From: Haloplanus rubicundus | GTDB lineage: Archaea; Halobacteriota; Halobacteria; Halobacteriales; Haloferacaceae | NCBI RefSeq assembly: GCF_003342675.1 | Contig: NZ_CP031148.1 | Coordinates: 1,240,001-1,304,000, forward strand | DNA: 64,000 nt | Reading direction: 5' to 3' | Part shown: in pieces, positions 1-8,800 of the stretch | How the letters are laid out: each line of letters opens with the position of its first letter | Position numbering within the stretch: the first letter of the stretch is position 1 | The notes under the pieces: generated by a model | The model's input: only the letters and a program-made list of their open reading frames with translations | The model's database searches: none | What the model was told of the DNA's origin: nothing | Translations under genes and position numbers: made by a program

Positions 1-223
1 AAAGGACTGGTGGTCTGCTAGGTGGACTGCGAACCTGAAACGTGCGGGTCGACAGAATCGGAATTCACCGACACATCCTATTGTTTACACGAAATCGAGG
101 CGAAAAGCCCACGACTTCAGTCGTGGGATGAATCCGACCACACACGACACAATCACTCCTCGATAGCCGACCGAGGGTTGATAGTGGAGTAGCATATAAT
201 ACAGATGGTTTCTATCTAATCGT

Positions 224-613
224 ATGCCACGCGGGTACAGTCGAGAGCGAACGTCGGTTCACAACCTCCACTACCACTTCGTGTGGTGCCCGAAGTACCG
301 CAAGCCGGTACTCACAGACGAGGTTGCCGACTGCCTCGAACAACTCATCGAGGAGAAGACCGACGAACTCGACCTCGACATTCTCCGACTGGCAATCCAG
401 CCCGACCACGTACACCTGTTCATCACTGGCGACCCGAAACTTGCCCCGAACAAAATCATCCAGCAGGTCAAGGGCTACACCTCGCGGAACCTCCGCGAGG
501 AGTTCGACTTCGGCCTCCCCTCGCTGTGGACGCGCTCGTACTTCGTCTCCTCGGCAGGAGAGGTGTCGAGTCAGACCATCGAGGAGTACATCGAAGCACA
601 GACCGGACAATAG
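224..613 (+). CDS. tnpA: IS200/IS605 HUH (Y1) transposase TnpA
   Basis: This is a 129-aa, full-length member of the single-stranded-DNA Y1 transposase family, which excises and inserts the element as single-stranded circles using the terminal hairpins. The characteristic HFVWCPKYR segment lies at residues 18-26. The metal-binding HUH motif is H62-V-H64 in PDHVHLF, and the likely nucleophile is Tyr122 in the C-terminal helix IEEYIEAQ. It starts at an ATG 11 bp after a run matching a TATA-like AT-rich stretch and ends 1 bp before tnpB. No disruption is visible, so it is probably active. Confidence 0.93.
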   Translation: MPRGYSRERTSVHNLHYHFVWCPKYRKPVLTDEVADCLEQLIEEKTDELDLDILRLAIQPDHVHLFITGDPKLAPNKIIQQVKGYTSRNLREEFDFGLPSLWTRSYFVSSAGEVSSQTIEEYIEAQTGQ

Positions 614-614
614 G

Positions 615-1787
615 ATGCATCGAGAAGTCACCACCACGGTACGGGTCAAACTCCACTCGCTCACCGGGCGGAAAGCCCGACTTGTCGAACGCGAATACAC
701 CGCGTTCCAAGACGCCGTGCACGGTGACGATGACGCGAACCTCTACTCCGCCACCAAACAACAGGCGGGCAAAGTCCGCTCGAACAAGAACCCGCGAGAA
801 GACACCGAGCAACCGGTCGTCCTCCGCAACGACTGCATCACTATCGAACACGACGAGGACACGGTTCTCTCGTCGTGGTGGTTCAAACTCCCCGTCTACA
901 ACCCCAAGAAGGAACGCGGGGATAGCATCTGGGTTCCCGTCCGCGTCCCCGAGAAGGACACGAACCTCCTCGAAGACGGGTACATCCGCGACTCGGAACT
1001 CGTCCACCAGGACGACGAGTGGTATGTCCATCTCGTCTGCAAGCGGTCTGTGGCCGTTGCAGACGAATACGATGACGTTCTCGCCGTTGATATGGGTGCG
1101 AAGTGGATCGCCGTCAGCACGTTCCTCTCTGACCGCGACACGCAGTTCCACGGAGCGGAAGTCCGTCGCGTCCGTGAACACTACAAGCAACTCCGCAAGA
1201 GCATCGGGAAGGCGAAGGTACGTTCGGGAGCGCAGGTCATCGAACGCCTCGGGGACAAGGAATCCAGAACGGTTGAACACGAACTGCACCAAGTGGCGAA
1301 CGAACTCGTCGCTCGCGCTCGGGAGCGCAACGCTGTCATCGTGTTCGGTGATATGACGGGGTTGCGCTTCGATAACGACAAGGGTCGGTACGTGAACGAC
1401 AAGACCCACAAGATGCCATACGCGAAGATGGCGAACATCCTCACGTACAAAGCCCATCTTGACGGGCGGGAGTGCCTCTCCGTGAACGAGTACGACACGT
1501 CTATTACGTGTTGGCGGTGTGGGTCGCAGAACACGAGTCGGGAGGTGCAGGGGCGTGTCGAGTGCCACGACTGTGGATTGGACGACAACGGCGACAAGAA
1601 TGGCGCGACGAACATCGGCAAACGAGCCGTCGGTAAGAACATTCAGAGTCCGCTATCGACGGTGGGGGCTGTTGTGGCTCAGCCCAAAACGCAGGTCGTA
1701 CTCAAGGGAACCAACGGTGAGATGGAACCTGCGAACTCCCCAGCCGACGTGGGCCTAACCCTCAGTGAGGGAAGCCCACGACTTTAG
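615..1787 (+). CDS. tnpB: TnpB RNA-guided nuclease (IS200/IS605)
   Basis: This is a 390-aa TnpB, the RNA-guided DNA nuclease ancestral to Cas12. ATG at 615, one base after the tnpA stop, is preferred over the longer open frame starting at 324, which only overlaps tnpA out of frame. The RuvC-I aspartate is D159 in AVDMGAKW. A zinc ribbon is visible as CWRCG and CHDCG, and the last RuvC motif is DKNGATNI. The second RuvC motif reads VFGDM, where many TnpBs have an FEDL-type glutamate, so that catalytic residue is shifted or replaced. The protein is probably co-transcribed with tnpA. Confidence 0.92.
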   Translation: MHREVTTTVRVKLHSLTGRKARLVEREYTAFQDAVHGDDDANLYSATKQQAGKVRSNKNPREDTEQPVVLRNDCITIEHDEDTVLSSWWFKLPVYNPKKERGDSIWVPVRVPEKDTNLLEDGYIRDSELVHQDDEWYVHLVCKRSVAVADEYDDVLAVDMGAKWIAVSTFLSDRDTQFHGAEVRRVREHYKQLRKSIGKAKVRSGAQVIERLGDKESRTVEHELHQVANELVARARERNAVIVFGDMTGLRFDNDKGRYVNDKTHKMPYAKMANILTYKAHLDGRECLSVNEYDTSITCWRCGSQNTSREVQGRVECHDCGLDDNGDKNGATNIGKRAVGKNIQSPLSTVGAVVAQPKTQVVLKGTNGEMEPANSPADVGLTLSEGSPRL

Positions 1788-1852
1788 TCGTGGGAGAAGT
1801 CACACTGGACGAGATGCTCATACCGCTTTAGAGAGTAATCTCCGAGGTGTAA

Positions 1853-1968
1853 GGCACGGTGTGAGGCACGGTGTGTGGCATCGCTCAGACTGGGAGGCAC
1901 TCCATCACCAAATCGCTAGACGGCAGCAGGTGTGTGGCACTCCACCCCGACTGATATAATACTAATAG
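1853..1968 (+). repeat. Left copy of 116-bp inverted repeat
   Basis: The 116 bases here match the reverse complement of 3909-4024 without gaps. By eye there are about 17 mismatches, roughly 85% identity. Both copies end on their inner side with the AT-rich string CTGATATAATACTAATAG, after which similarity stops abruptly. The pair encloses about 1.94 kb that contains an orphan IS630-type orfA. They could be long terminal repeats of a non-autonomous element or two inverted MITE copies. No family is assigned. Confidence 0.8.
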
Positions 1969-2203
1969 TACAGCTATCAGTTGCTCTGCCGATAGAGTGT
2001 GATGACGGATCAGAGGGGACCCCCCATCAAGGGCACAACATGCCGACCGGCCGGCACGGCGGCCCCGGCGTCGGCGATCACAGGCTGGGGAGGTGCCTAG
2101 TACGTAGACCGGAATAGCGGACCGCTGGGAGCGGGGAACGCTGTCCCGGGTAGCAGCGCATCAATAACCAGCATATAGAAAAGGTTTGAGAATAAGCGTC
2201 TGT

Positions 2204-2758
2204 ATGAGCGAGTCGGTGACGGTTACACGGCGGCTCTCCGAAGCGGAGTTAGACGATCGGCTGCAGGCAGCAAACGAGGGACCACGCATCCGCCGACTTG
2301 GCTTTATCAAAAATCTCTATTGCGGTGATTCGGTTCGGGAGGCAATCGCCCGGGAGGGCTTCTCCAGTTCAACCGGCTATCGATGGCTCAAGGCATGGAA
2401 TGCAGGCGGGATTGCGGCGATGATGCCCGACTATGCTGGTGGGCGGCCGCCAAAACTGTCCAAGGAAGAACGGGAGCGATTTCGAGCGATCATTGAGCGA
2501 GAGCAACCCTGTACCACAACAGAGGTCGTAGAGATTCTTGACACGACCTTTGGGGTCACCTATGCACCGGCGTACCTACCACGGGTACTGGACGAAATCG
2601 GGATTGAGTACGAACCGCCAGACCGCGAGACAGCACCCCGCAAAGCGATCGTAGATGCCATTGAGTGGGATGAAAAAGAACCGGTTCCAACGACAGGGCG
2701 ACACCCCTACGATAGCCCTGAGCACCATTCGACTGCGGGCTGGGTCCTTCGAGAATAG
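2204..2758 (+). CDS. IS630-type transposase OrfA (N-terminal helix-turn-helix half), partner missing
   Basis: 184 aa from ATG 2204 (MSESVTVTRR); an in-frame start 18 bp upstream is less likely. The layout is that of the split DNA-binding half of haloarchaeal IS630-family transposases. A helix-turn-helix lies around REAIAREGFSSSTGYRWLKA, followed by a Gly/Pro linker (GGRPPKLS) and a second winged helix (TTTEVVEILDTTFGVTY). The catalytic DDE half (OrfB), which normally follows and overlaps, is absent: after 2758 no DDE-like frame is found. It is therefore probably an inactive remnant, although it could still bind DNA. Confidence 0.75.
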   Translation: MSESVTVTRRLSEAELDDRLQAANEGPRIRRLGFIKNLYCGDSVREAIAREGFSSSTGYRWLKAWNAGGIAAMMPDYAGGRPPKLSKEERERFRAIIEREQPCTTTEVVEILDTTFGVTYAPAYLPRVLDEIGIEYEPPDRETAPRKAIVDAIEWDEKEPVPTTGRHPYDSPEHHSTAGWVLRE

Positions 2759-3908
2759 TGTGTCCCAATCAATTTCTATTCCAGATATTTTTTATTTCGC
2801 TGAGTGGTCAATTTACTGAACTGCGTATCAGTTATATCAATTACATATTTGGCGTTTGCGTGCGATCGTCCCATTTGAACCGCGAGCATCACACATGTAC
2901 CCGCATCCGCACCTACCGGAATGGCTGGCATGAGATAGTTTGACAGGGGTCACGGATGATGGGGCGACCTCTCCGGTAACGATCCGGGTCGAGTCGATGA
3001 GATGCCTGTCGGTGGAGTGGTGGATCGCTTCGTCGGTGTGCATGTAGAACACACGAGACGCTGTCTGGTCGCCACCACTCGGGAGAGGAGGTCGCTCCGA
3101 GACTGACGATCCGGTCACGCAGACACGTAGCAACACTTCCGGGTGCATCATTCCGACATCGATGGGCCCCGTCACAAGGAGGGGAGCCGACGTAATCCAT
3201 CCATCGGTCTCTCTGTTGTATCGGGGTGGGTTGAGTGTGTCTCCCAACACTCCACTGCTGCGTCCACCTACCGTGGTCCGAGCTACTGTCTCTCACCGAC
3301 AGGTCCGATACGCTGCTTGAGCCAACTGGTCACTGTCGTGGTCCGGTCTCGACTTGATGTCGCTGCGTGCTCCCACCAGTTTGTAGGCCGAGTCGTGACG
3401 CCGCGCTCGTCGCCGCGGCCGCGGTCCACCCAGCGCCCGACTTGGGCGAACACAGCAACACTGACCATGGAGCCGATGTGTCGCTCCCCGATCAATGATC
3501 GCGACCATCTTCCCGCGCCCGGTAGCCTGGTCAGCACTCGGGGGTGCTGTGGTCCGCGGGGTGTTCCGAGCTGATGTTGCTTCGGACTTGGGACGGTCGT
3601 GAGACGTCCGCTTCGGAACGCGGACACAGAAGCCATGCGTCTCGATCGATCGCTGGTGTCCCACCGTTGTCGGTGCAGTGATGTTCGTTGATTTTGGAGG
3701 CCTGTCGGTCCGGCCACACTATCGGTTTCACCAACACGGTTGGTCGGTATCGACGAGGGTCTAGTATCGTGGTGGGAGCCAAGCCACAGACAGTTTTTGC
3801 TAGGGCCCTCTCTGTTGGTGTCCCAGCTAAGAGCCGCCGGTGGTGAGGTACTTGGGCCCCTCCTGGGCGGCCCGAGTGGCTGGTGGCAACTACTGGTGTT
3901 ACGCATGG
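2759..3908. other. 1.15-kb gene-poor stretch inside the inverted repeats
   Basis: No credible gene is visible. The open frames present (for example minus 3283-3945) are Arg/Ser/Pro/His-rich, lack the acidic character of haloarchaeal proteins and overlap several equally open frames. Base composition is GC-rich like coding DNA, so this may be a decayed gene. No family could be recognised on either strand. Confidence 0.6.
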
Positions 3909-4024
3909 CTATTAGTATTATATCAGTCGGTGCTGAGTGCCACACACCTGCTGCCGTTTAGCGATTAGGCAGGGGCATGCCGCCCAGTCTGAGCGGTGCT
4001 GCCCACCGTGCCTCACACCATGCC
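3909..4024 (-). repeat. Right copy of 116-bp inverted repeat
   Basis: This is the reverse-complement partner of 1853-1968 and has the same length of 116 bp. It begins at its inner side with CTATTAGTATTATATCAG and ends near CCTCACACCATGCC. The equal length, sharp edges and inverted orientation argue for a mobile-element boundary rather than chance similarity. Confidence 0.8.
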
Positions 4025-4779
4025 GTTCGGTGTTGATGCTGGGGGGCATACCAACGATACGGGATCTAGACGACGCCGTCTCTTGTCGATGATTGCTGTG
4101 CTTACGATACCGGTTAGATCTGAGGTAGAGATGGGGATGGTGCCTCTCTGCGAAGCGTTCCGAGCCCTGCGTAAGACTCCCTTGGACCCTCCATGAGAAA
4201 CTCACGAGCGCCTCACGCAGACCTTTTGTGTCCCCTTCGGGACTCTTCCACGTCCCTTCTTCATGGGCAACTACTACCTCTCGTGATCGAAGACTATACT
4301 GGTCATCGTCGTCATCGCAAGCCCATCGGTAGTGGTGCCACAGGTAATCTTCATCCCCGCTCCCCAGGAGTGGTCCTGCGAGGAACCTGCGGCCGAGATG
4401 AACGTGACTGCAGATGTCTTGGCTGTGGTCCGGGACCTGGTCTAGAATGGTCATCGACCACTCCTCTGAGCGGTCCCCACAGAGACGACCACGTGCCGTA
4501 GTGATCCCATCTCAGTCTTAGGAGCGGGGATCACTTGGGGTAGTTTTGCTCCCGATCGTCGGATGGACGAGATTGGGAGCGGGGTCGTCCGGAGTCCACT
4601 CTTGATTGTTTGTTGATGGGGCCAAACGAGAGAATCGCATGGGGTGGGCGAGTGTGCAAGCGGTGTGTCTCTAGGAAACAAGCAGCGGTTCTTGAGACAG
4701 CTATCCGAATCTATGGCTCACGCTTCGGTGGTCTCCACCAGTAGTAGGACAGGGATAGTTGAGGTGTTCTCTTGTTTCT
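4025..4779. other. Gene-poor stretch before the tandem array
   Basis: No convincing coding frame, RNA gene or known IS end was found in these 755 bp. Short open frames on both strands are composition-driven. Confidence 0.5.
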
Positions 4780-5060
4780 GTCTGGGTGGAGAGTTGGCTG
4801 GATCTTGTCTTCGTCTGGGTGGAGAGTTGGCTGGATCTTGTCTTCGTCTGGGTGGAGAGTTGGCTGGATCTTGTCTTCGTCTGGGTGGAGAGTTGGCTGG
4901 ATCTTGTCTTCGTCTGGGTGGAGAGTTGGCTGGATCTTGTCTTCGTCTGGGTGGAGAGTTGGCTGGATCTTGTCTTCGTCTGGGTGGAGAGTTGGCTGGA
5001 TCTTGTCTTCGTCTGGGTGGAGAGTTGGCTGGATCTTGTCTTCGTCTGGGTGAAGATCTG
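4780..5060. repeat. 33-bp tandem repeat array, eight identical copies plus a degenerate ninth
   Basis: The unit, beginning GTCTGGGTGGAGAGTTGG, recurs every 33 bp at 4780, 4813, 4846, 4879, 4912, 4945, 4978 and 5011 without visible change. A diverged copy starts at 5044, and more decayed relatives (CTTGGTGGAGAGCTGGCTG and similar) extend to about 5190. Because 33 is a multiple of three, every frame stays open across the array. On the minus strand this would encode an 11-residue repeat (DEDKIQPTLHP) within a 253-codon open frame (5472 to 4711). There are no spacers, so it is not a CRISPR array. It looks like a minisatellite or iteron-like array; function is unknown. Confidence 0.93.
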
Positions 5061-5190
5061 GCTGACCTATCGTCGCCTTGGTGAGGGATCCCTTGTCTCT
5101 GTCTTGGTGGAGAGCTGGCTGAATCCCCCTCGCTATCTTGATGAAAGGTTGTCGCTGTCCCAATCCTGTCTTGGTGGACATTTGTCCCCC

Positions 5191-5673
5191 TTCTAGCATC
5201 GAGCTGAGGTGGTTCGCGGATCCTGCTAGGGTCTCTCTCAACATGCTCACGATGGAGTGCGATTGGACTCTCAGTCGAATGTGCGGCATGAGTGAGTCGA
5301 ACTTGAGGGCCCGAACAAACTGATTCCGTGGTAAGGTCGCGAGTACAGATACTGTCCTTTTCGGATGGATATTCCTGGGATAGACTGTCTTTGTTCTTGA
5401 ACTTTCGAATACTCTCCCGAGATACGCGGTAGAATTGCTAGCTCTAACAATTTGTATTATATACCCCTCCAATTACCACGATGAAAGTCAATCAAAACTA
5501 TCGACTGATCGACATAGCCATCCCACGGCGTGGGGCCTCTCAGCAATACAGACACTCCCCTGCCAGCTGGACTGAAGTGACGCCGCCCGAGCGGACCAAG
5601 CCAGCGATGGGGTGGCTAACAACGTATCGCGCACGGCTCGCGAAACACCACTCGCCACTCGCCACACACACCC
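5191..5673. other. Upstream region of the 769-aa gene
   Basis: No gene is supported here. The AT-rich TTTGTATTATATACCC at about 5451-5466 could be a promoter element, but it lies some 200 bp before the ATG at 5674. A 68-codon open frame from 5481 has no recognisable content. Confidence 0.4.
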
Positions 5674-7983
5674 ATGGCAACAACTGACGATTCGGACTCC
5701 CAGCTCGGAATCGGTATTCGTCCCCCGATCGTTGAGGAGACCAAATTCGACCGCGAGAAGGTCGTTTTCGTCAAAGTCCCTGCGTCGATGAAAAGTACCT
5801 TCGACTCCGGGCCAACGAAAGGCACGCTCGCACTTGCAGACATCTTCGCGAAAACCCAAACCGAGGTTGACGACGTTGAACAGTTTACCTGGCCCGTCGC
5901 TGACGGGCTGATGTATGCTTTCGGTGCATACAGCTCGACGGTCCAATCGACGACACAGAAGAGAGTACAACCCAGCGGAGCAGACGGTGAACCGCTTCCA
6001 GAGCCGCTACAAACGGTCTATGAGACACTAAGTATTGAGTTGCCGGACGCACTCAAGATACGTATCGGTACACTCCCGCTGGGACTTTTCGGGTCGTCGC
6101 CAGCGCTTGGAACACGACTTGTGATGGAGGATAAAAATCAGAAGCCTGCTGGTCGCGGAAAAGTGTCCGAGGCGGACGCAAACGCGCTTTTCGAAGATCT
6201 TGCCGGAGAACCGTTCCTCTATCACGTGCTATACCGCCAGTCGAGCGGGCTCCCAGAAAGCAACGAGTATCAGGTTACCGTTCGGATCTTCCTGTTCAAT
6301 CCGAAATATAAGATCAGCACTGAAAGTGAATACGCCCGCTGTCTTCGGTTCGGTCGAGAATGTGACCCTGCTGACTCATTTGCGGACCTTGGAGTCTCAT
6401 CGAGTCTCGCTGTAATTGATGACGGGTATAACGTCTCGTGGCTTGATGATGATGTAGTGATGCCCACTCGGGAGAGCGGGCTCCCGAATTTTACCGCGGG
6501 ACAATCGCTTATCACCGGCAAAAGGGAGTTCACAAAGATGCAGCGAGGTCAGTACGGTGCCTCCGATCTGCTTGAGGATCGCTGTGCGTATACGAGCCTC
6601 CTTGCTCGGGAGATCGATCTCGAACACTACGTCGGACTCGGTACAATCGATCCGGGCGTCGATCCTTGGCAAAAGGCCCCGCAGGCGATCGGCTTGGATA
6701 TTGACGATATCGGTGCCGATCCCGAAGAACTGCTCCCGGAAAAAATGACAATCGGCGTCAATGCACCAATAGAGGATAGCGAGTTTGATCAAGCCCTAAC
6801 GACTGCCAACGACGGCAGTAAAGCACACCGGGAAGCAATCAAACATGTCGCCATTGCCTTCCAAAGCGAAGGGTACGACGTCAGGGTCGTCGTCCAAGAT
6901 ACAAGGTCGCGTCCAGACCTATGGGTCCGTCGTGATGATGGCGAAATCTTCGCCGTCGAAGTCGAATGCCAAACGAGATCTAAACCTGCGAGCGTCTATA
7001 CGAATCTCATCCGGCAGGCTGTCTGGGGATATAAGACTATCTGCGTAATGGTAGCGCAAAAAGATGATGAAGGGAATACTGAATCACTCGATACGCTCGG
7101 CACATGGGCGCTTAACAGCCTTGCAATCCCGATGAAACATCGTGATCCAACCAAAACACAGCTTCACAACGGTACAGGGACGATAGTTGTCGACGGCAAA
7201 ACGATGCTGTTGCCTGAAGGGGTCTCTGAATCAAACTGGTGGTTAACCTGTGATTCCGAGTTTCTACTCGTTCACGATGGCGAAATACTCGCACGCGGGG
7301 ACGCGACGGAGCAGTTCAAGGAATTTGAGTTCAATCTCCCGCGATACTACGAGGAAGACGACCACTACGTCGTCGAAAACGAATATGGGAAAACCGTCCA
7401 GACATACGAAGACGAATCAGACATCGAAAACACCAAAATACGCCCGTGCCATCGGCCGGTCGATCTGAGTTATCTTCGATTCGTGGAGGCGCTCTACTGT
7501 TATGATCCGGACACCAAAGAACTCGTCCAACAAGAGATGACCGCGCAGTGGGACGTCGAACAGGCCTCGACCCGAAACGAAAAAAGTCATCAGCAGGCGT
7601 TTGAGGCGTTCCTCGTCGAACACGAAAACGACGAGCCGATCCTCGAGCGGGAGTGCCGACCATTTATCAAAGACTGGATCGCGCAGCTCAGCACTCACGA
7701 TCATCCGGGAAATAATATCTTCGGAAACTACAGAAAAGATTACTATCCACGCAAGCGGATCTCAACGGAATTTGGAATGGAGCCTAGCTATCCTGGTATC
7801 TCATTCCGCTATCCACGCGGGCTCGTCTCCCTAGACCTGCCTGGACTCGACACTAGGCCAATCTTCCCCGATCGCTGGAACATCGCTTCTGAAGACGTGC
7901 TCCGGGAGCCGCTGATCTACGGGCTCGATCATCGGAGTGAAGTTGAATCGAAGACAGCAGATGGTTTGGAGACCGATATTTGA
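5674..7983 (+). CDS. Large haloarchaeal protein with PD-(D/E)XK nuclease-like core (paralogue of 61444-63726)
   Basis: This 769-aa soluble, acidic protein has no named family that I recognise. A nuclease-like core is visible: R-P-D415 in SRPDLWV, then E429-V-E431 in VEVE, followed by SKPASVYTNLIRQAV. This is the D(x13)ExE layout of a PD-(D/E)XK fold, with Glu instead of the usual Lys. The same residues, with identical 14-residue spacing, occur in the 760-aa protein at the other end of the window. Shared blocks are collinear along both chains: YQVTVRIFLFNPKY, SNWW, NLPRY and YPRGLVSLDLP. The N-terminal 400 residues have no transmembrane segment or signal peptide. A small ORF follows 38 bp downstream. 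It may be a DNA-processing factor of an integrated element or plasmid; this is inference only. Confidence 0.85.
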   Translation: MATTDDSDSQLGIGIRPPIVEETKFDREKVVFVKVPASMKSTFDSGPTKGTLALADIFAKTQTEVDDVEQFTWPVADGLMYAFGAYSSTVQSTTQKRVQPSGADGEPLPEPLQTVYETLSIELPDALKIRIGTLPLGLFGSSPALGTRLVMEDKNQKPAGRGKVSEADANALFEDLAGEPFLYHVLYRQSSGLPESNEYQVTVRIFLFNPKYKISTESEYARCLRFGRECDPADSFADLGVSSSLAVIDDGYNVSWLDDDVVMPTRESGLPNFTAGQSLITGKREFTKMQRGQYGASDLLEDRCAYTSLLAREIDLEHYVGLGTIDPGVDPWQKAPQAIGLDIDDIGADPEELLPEKMTIGVNAPIEDSEFDQALTTANDGSKAHREAIKHVAIAFQSEGYDVRVVVQDTRSRPDLWVRRDDGEIFAVEVECQTRSKPASVYTNLIRQAVWGYKTICVMVAQKDDEGNTESLDTLGTWALNSLAIPMKHRDPTKTQLHNGTGTIVVDGKTMLLPEGVSESNWWLTCDSEFLLVHDGEILARGDATEQFKEFEFNLPRYYEEDDHYVVENEYGKTVQTYEDESDIENTKIRPCHRPVDLSYLRFVEALYCYDPDTKELVQQEMTAQWDVEQASTRNEKSHQQAFEAFLVEHENDEPILERECRPFIKDWIAQLSTHDHPGNNIFGNYRKDYYPRKRISTEFGMEPSYPGISFRYPRGLVSLDLPGLDTRPIFPDRWNIASEDVLREPLIYGLDHRSEVESKTADGLETDI

Positions 7984-8020
7984 TATCGCTATCTGATCAC
8001 CTGTTGTACTCACCCTTCCA

Positions 8021-8404
8021 ATGACCGACCAAACTGCTCCCAACAGCTCGGCTGGTAAGACAGTTACTGTCTCTCAGGACGATGAACTACGGTTGAACGC
8101 AGGCGTGTACCAGCCACATTTCACCAATACAGAGTACGCTCGCCTCGGGACACACCCGAACTTGGATCTGATTTTCGTGCGACCGGTAACCGTTGAGACT
8201 GGGGACCCACCTAAGGAGGTTACCGAGTTCGCCTACAAAATAGATGATACCCGCTATACCGGCGAAATAACTTGTCGGCGGTTTCTCCAGCAACATAACT
8301 ACCACCATACGACCACAACCCGGTACGTTGCGGAGTGGTGGCCTGAACCGGCTGTTCTGTGTATTGACCTTACTGATCCGGCTCCGATGAAAGAGAATCC
8401 TTGA
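8021..8404 (+). CDS. Small uncharacterised protein downstream of the PD-(D/E)XK-like gene
   Basis: 127 aa, acidic, with a polar low-complexity N-terminus (MTDQTAPNSSAGKTV) and a compact mixed alpha/beta-looking body (LDLIFVRPVTV, YKIDDTRYTGEITCRRFLQ). There is no signal peptide or membrane segment. It follows the 769-aa gene by 38 bp on the same strand, so co-transcription is likely. I do not recognise a family. Downstream lies a tnpB fragment, so the original gene order may have been cut here. Confidence 0.6.
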   Translation: MTDQTAPNSSAGKTVTVSQDDELRLNAGVYQPHFTNTEYARLGTHPNLDLIFVRPVTVETGDPPKEVTEFAYKIDDTRYTGEITCRRFLQQHNYHHTTTTRYVAEWWPEPAVLCIDLTDPAPMKENP

Positions 8405-8539
8405 TTTCGTCTATATTGGGCTAGTTGACCAAGATCAAGGCTCAATTTCAGTACACGATTTACTTGACTAAATTTCTCTGTGTCTATCGGACCGGTGATC
8501 AAGTGTACTACTGGAACAATTCTGAGTGGAAGACATCCA

Positions 8540-8800
8540 GTACAATTCAACTGCTTGGATTGCTTCTACGTTGTGAATACGGATTACAATGCTGCGAAGA
8601 ATATTGCGCAGAGGTTGGCGGTGAAATTCCGGCGGGACAGAAGTCCCCTGCTGGAGGGGCGTCCTGTGAAGTACGATCTCTCCTCGGTTGAACCAAATCC
8701 GTCGGTTGGTGTTCGCTGTGGACGCCGGCTCAATACCTCAAGTTGTCGAAAAATGAAGATTCGGTTGGTCGTTGCGTGCCGATCCGGTCAGCGTTCGTAG
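8540..8800 (+). pseudogene. C-terminal fragment of an IS1341-type tnpB
   Basis: Translation in the +2 frame gives a half zinc ribbon (FNCLDC) followed by [15 protein letters not shown], which is the last RuvC motif and tail of TnpB. The body of the gene, the RuvC-I motif and the first zinc knuckle are absent. The tail runs into the 3' end of the opposite-strand gene at 8788. It is a dead remnant of an element of the same broad type as at 14.8 kb. Confidence 0.75.

Larger units (their letters stand above)
97..1800 (+). mobile_element. IS200/IS605-family element with tnpA and tnpB
   Basis: The element is bounded by two near-identical 20-bp hairpins: CCCACGACTTCAGTCGTGGG at 108-127 and the same with one change at 1775-1794. 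These are the subterminal hairpins that the HUH transposase recognises in this family. The left edge (GAGGCGAAAA at 97) resembles the left edge of the element at 14701. It carries tnpA then tnpB on the same strand, nearly abutting. The right-end segment just past tnpB is where the guide (omega) RNA of such elements normally ends, although no RNA boundary can be read directly. Exact ends are uncertain by a few bases. Confidence 0.9.

Noticed and set aside
468-1568. 366-codon open frame on the minus strand across tnpA/tnpB
   Set aside because: It is an antisense shadow of two well-supported transposon genes; high GC keeps the opposite frame open.
3283-3945. 220-codon minus-strand frame in the gene-poor region
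   Set aside because: Arg/Ser/Pro/His-rich, not acidic, starts inside the 116-bp inverted repeat and shows no recognisable domain.
4780-5060. Possible CRISPR array
   Set aside because: The repeats are directly tandem with no spacers, and no cas genes are present.
4711-5472. 253-codon minus-strand frame with 11-residue DEDK repeats
   Set aside because: It is open mainly because the repeat period is a multiple of three; the flanks lack haloarchaeal composition and no promoter or family was seen. Kept only as part of the repeat entry.
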